Of a DNA stretch of 64,000 bases, positions 63,830 through 64,000 are shown in pieces (position 1 is the stretch's first letter; every line of letters starts with the position of its first letter). The position numbers and the translations under genes are program-made. The notes beneath the pieces were generated by a model. It did not search any database. It was not told the DNA's origin and was given only the letters and a program-made list of their open reading frames with translations. Source of the DNA: Seminavis robusta (Eukaryota; Bacillariophyta; Bacillariophyceae; Naviculales; Naviculaceae); contig CAICTM010000012.1 of assembly GCA_903772945.1 (NCBI GenBank), forward strand, positions 124,001-188,000, in the 5' to 3' direction.

Positions 63830-64000
63830 ATGAACATGATAGACTCGGCAAACTACTTCGCACGCTCGCTGGTGGCCCTGTTGTTGTTGGCGTTGCCCCC
63901 CAACTTGGTGGCTTTTCAGGCAGCTTCACAGCGGATACTACCCTCGACAGCAGCAGCAGCAAGTCCACAATCTGCGAGACAATCACTCTTATTGTTGGCG
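63830..64000 (+). CDS. N-terminus of a presequence-bearing protein (partial)
   Basis: Only the first 57 codons are inside the window. From the ATG at 63830 (or 63836) it reads a signal peptide with core SLVALLLLALPPNLV followed by AFQAASQRILPS, then an Ala/Ser/Gln-rich stretch. The Val-Ala-Phe junction, with Phe just after the predicted cleavage site, resembles the ASAF import motif, so a plastid protein is possible (inference). The mature part is not visible, so no family can be named. It is divergent from the synthetase gene. Confidence 0.55.
   Translation, partial: MNMIDSANYFARSLVALLLLALPPNLVAFQAASQRILPSTAAAASPQSARQSLLLLA

Overview
The window looks like nuclear DNA of a diatom, probably a pennate one (inference). 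The evidence is: two predicted proteins with an ASAF-type plastid import motif or a close variant of it; a DUF6824 protein and two other gene families I know as diatom-expanded; short GT-AG introns of about 80-110 bp; and Ty1/copia-type elements of the kind common in diatoms. Non-coding DNA is full of short palindromes (GCTAGC, TACCGGTA).

Layout. 1-2352: last ten exons of a CSC1/OSCA-type ion channel. 2668-4796 (-): membrane-anchored cysteine-repeat protein, broken by one base. 6123-7211 (-): FAM151/menorin-like protein. 7629-12360: four unnamed membrane or secreted proteins. 12756-14492: a trypsin-fold protein that has lost its catalytic serine. 14780-15793 (-): stomatin-like SPFH protein. 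15835-18407: decayed PIF/Harbinger transposon. 18505-18943: small inverted-repeat element. 19101-21341: secreted-type prolyl oligopeptidase. 21710-23192: intact trypsin sharing its C-terminal domain with the dead one. 23498-24133 (-): small diatom-type protein. 25723-27276: chalcone-isomerase-like/MOSC fusion. 27999-29619: TMEM144-like transporter. 30045-32256 (-): cysteine-motif protein. 32842-33638: hAT deletion derivative. 34077-37321: inverted-repeat element split by a second PIF/Harbinger transposon. 39720-42348 (-): DUF6824 protein. 43646-57246: repeat-rich block with two nested LTR retrotransposons. 57247-59650: tandem repeats. 59827-60366 (-): MAPEG-like protein. 61104-63341 (-): acetoacetyl-CoA synthetase with a plastid-type presequence. 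63830-64000: start of another presequence-bearing gene.

The genes are monocistronic and not an operon. The most connected theme is secretion and proteolysis: two trypsin-fold proteins with a shared C-terminal domain, one active-looking and one not, flank a secreted S9 peptidase and a SPFH membrane-scaffold gene within about 11 kb. From 32.8 to 58.4 kb the window is mainly a transposon graveyard, with exact target-site duplications for four elements, nested insertions and satellite arrays. I saw no tRNA, rRNA or CRISPR array.
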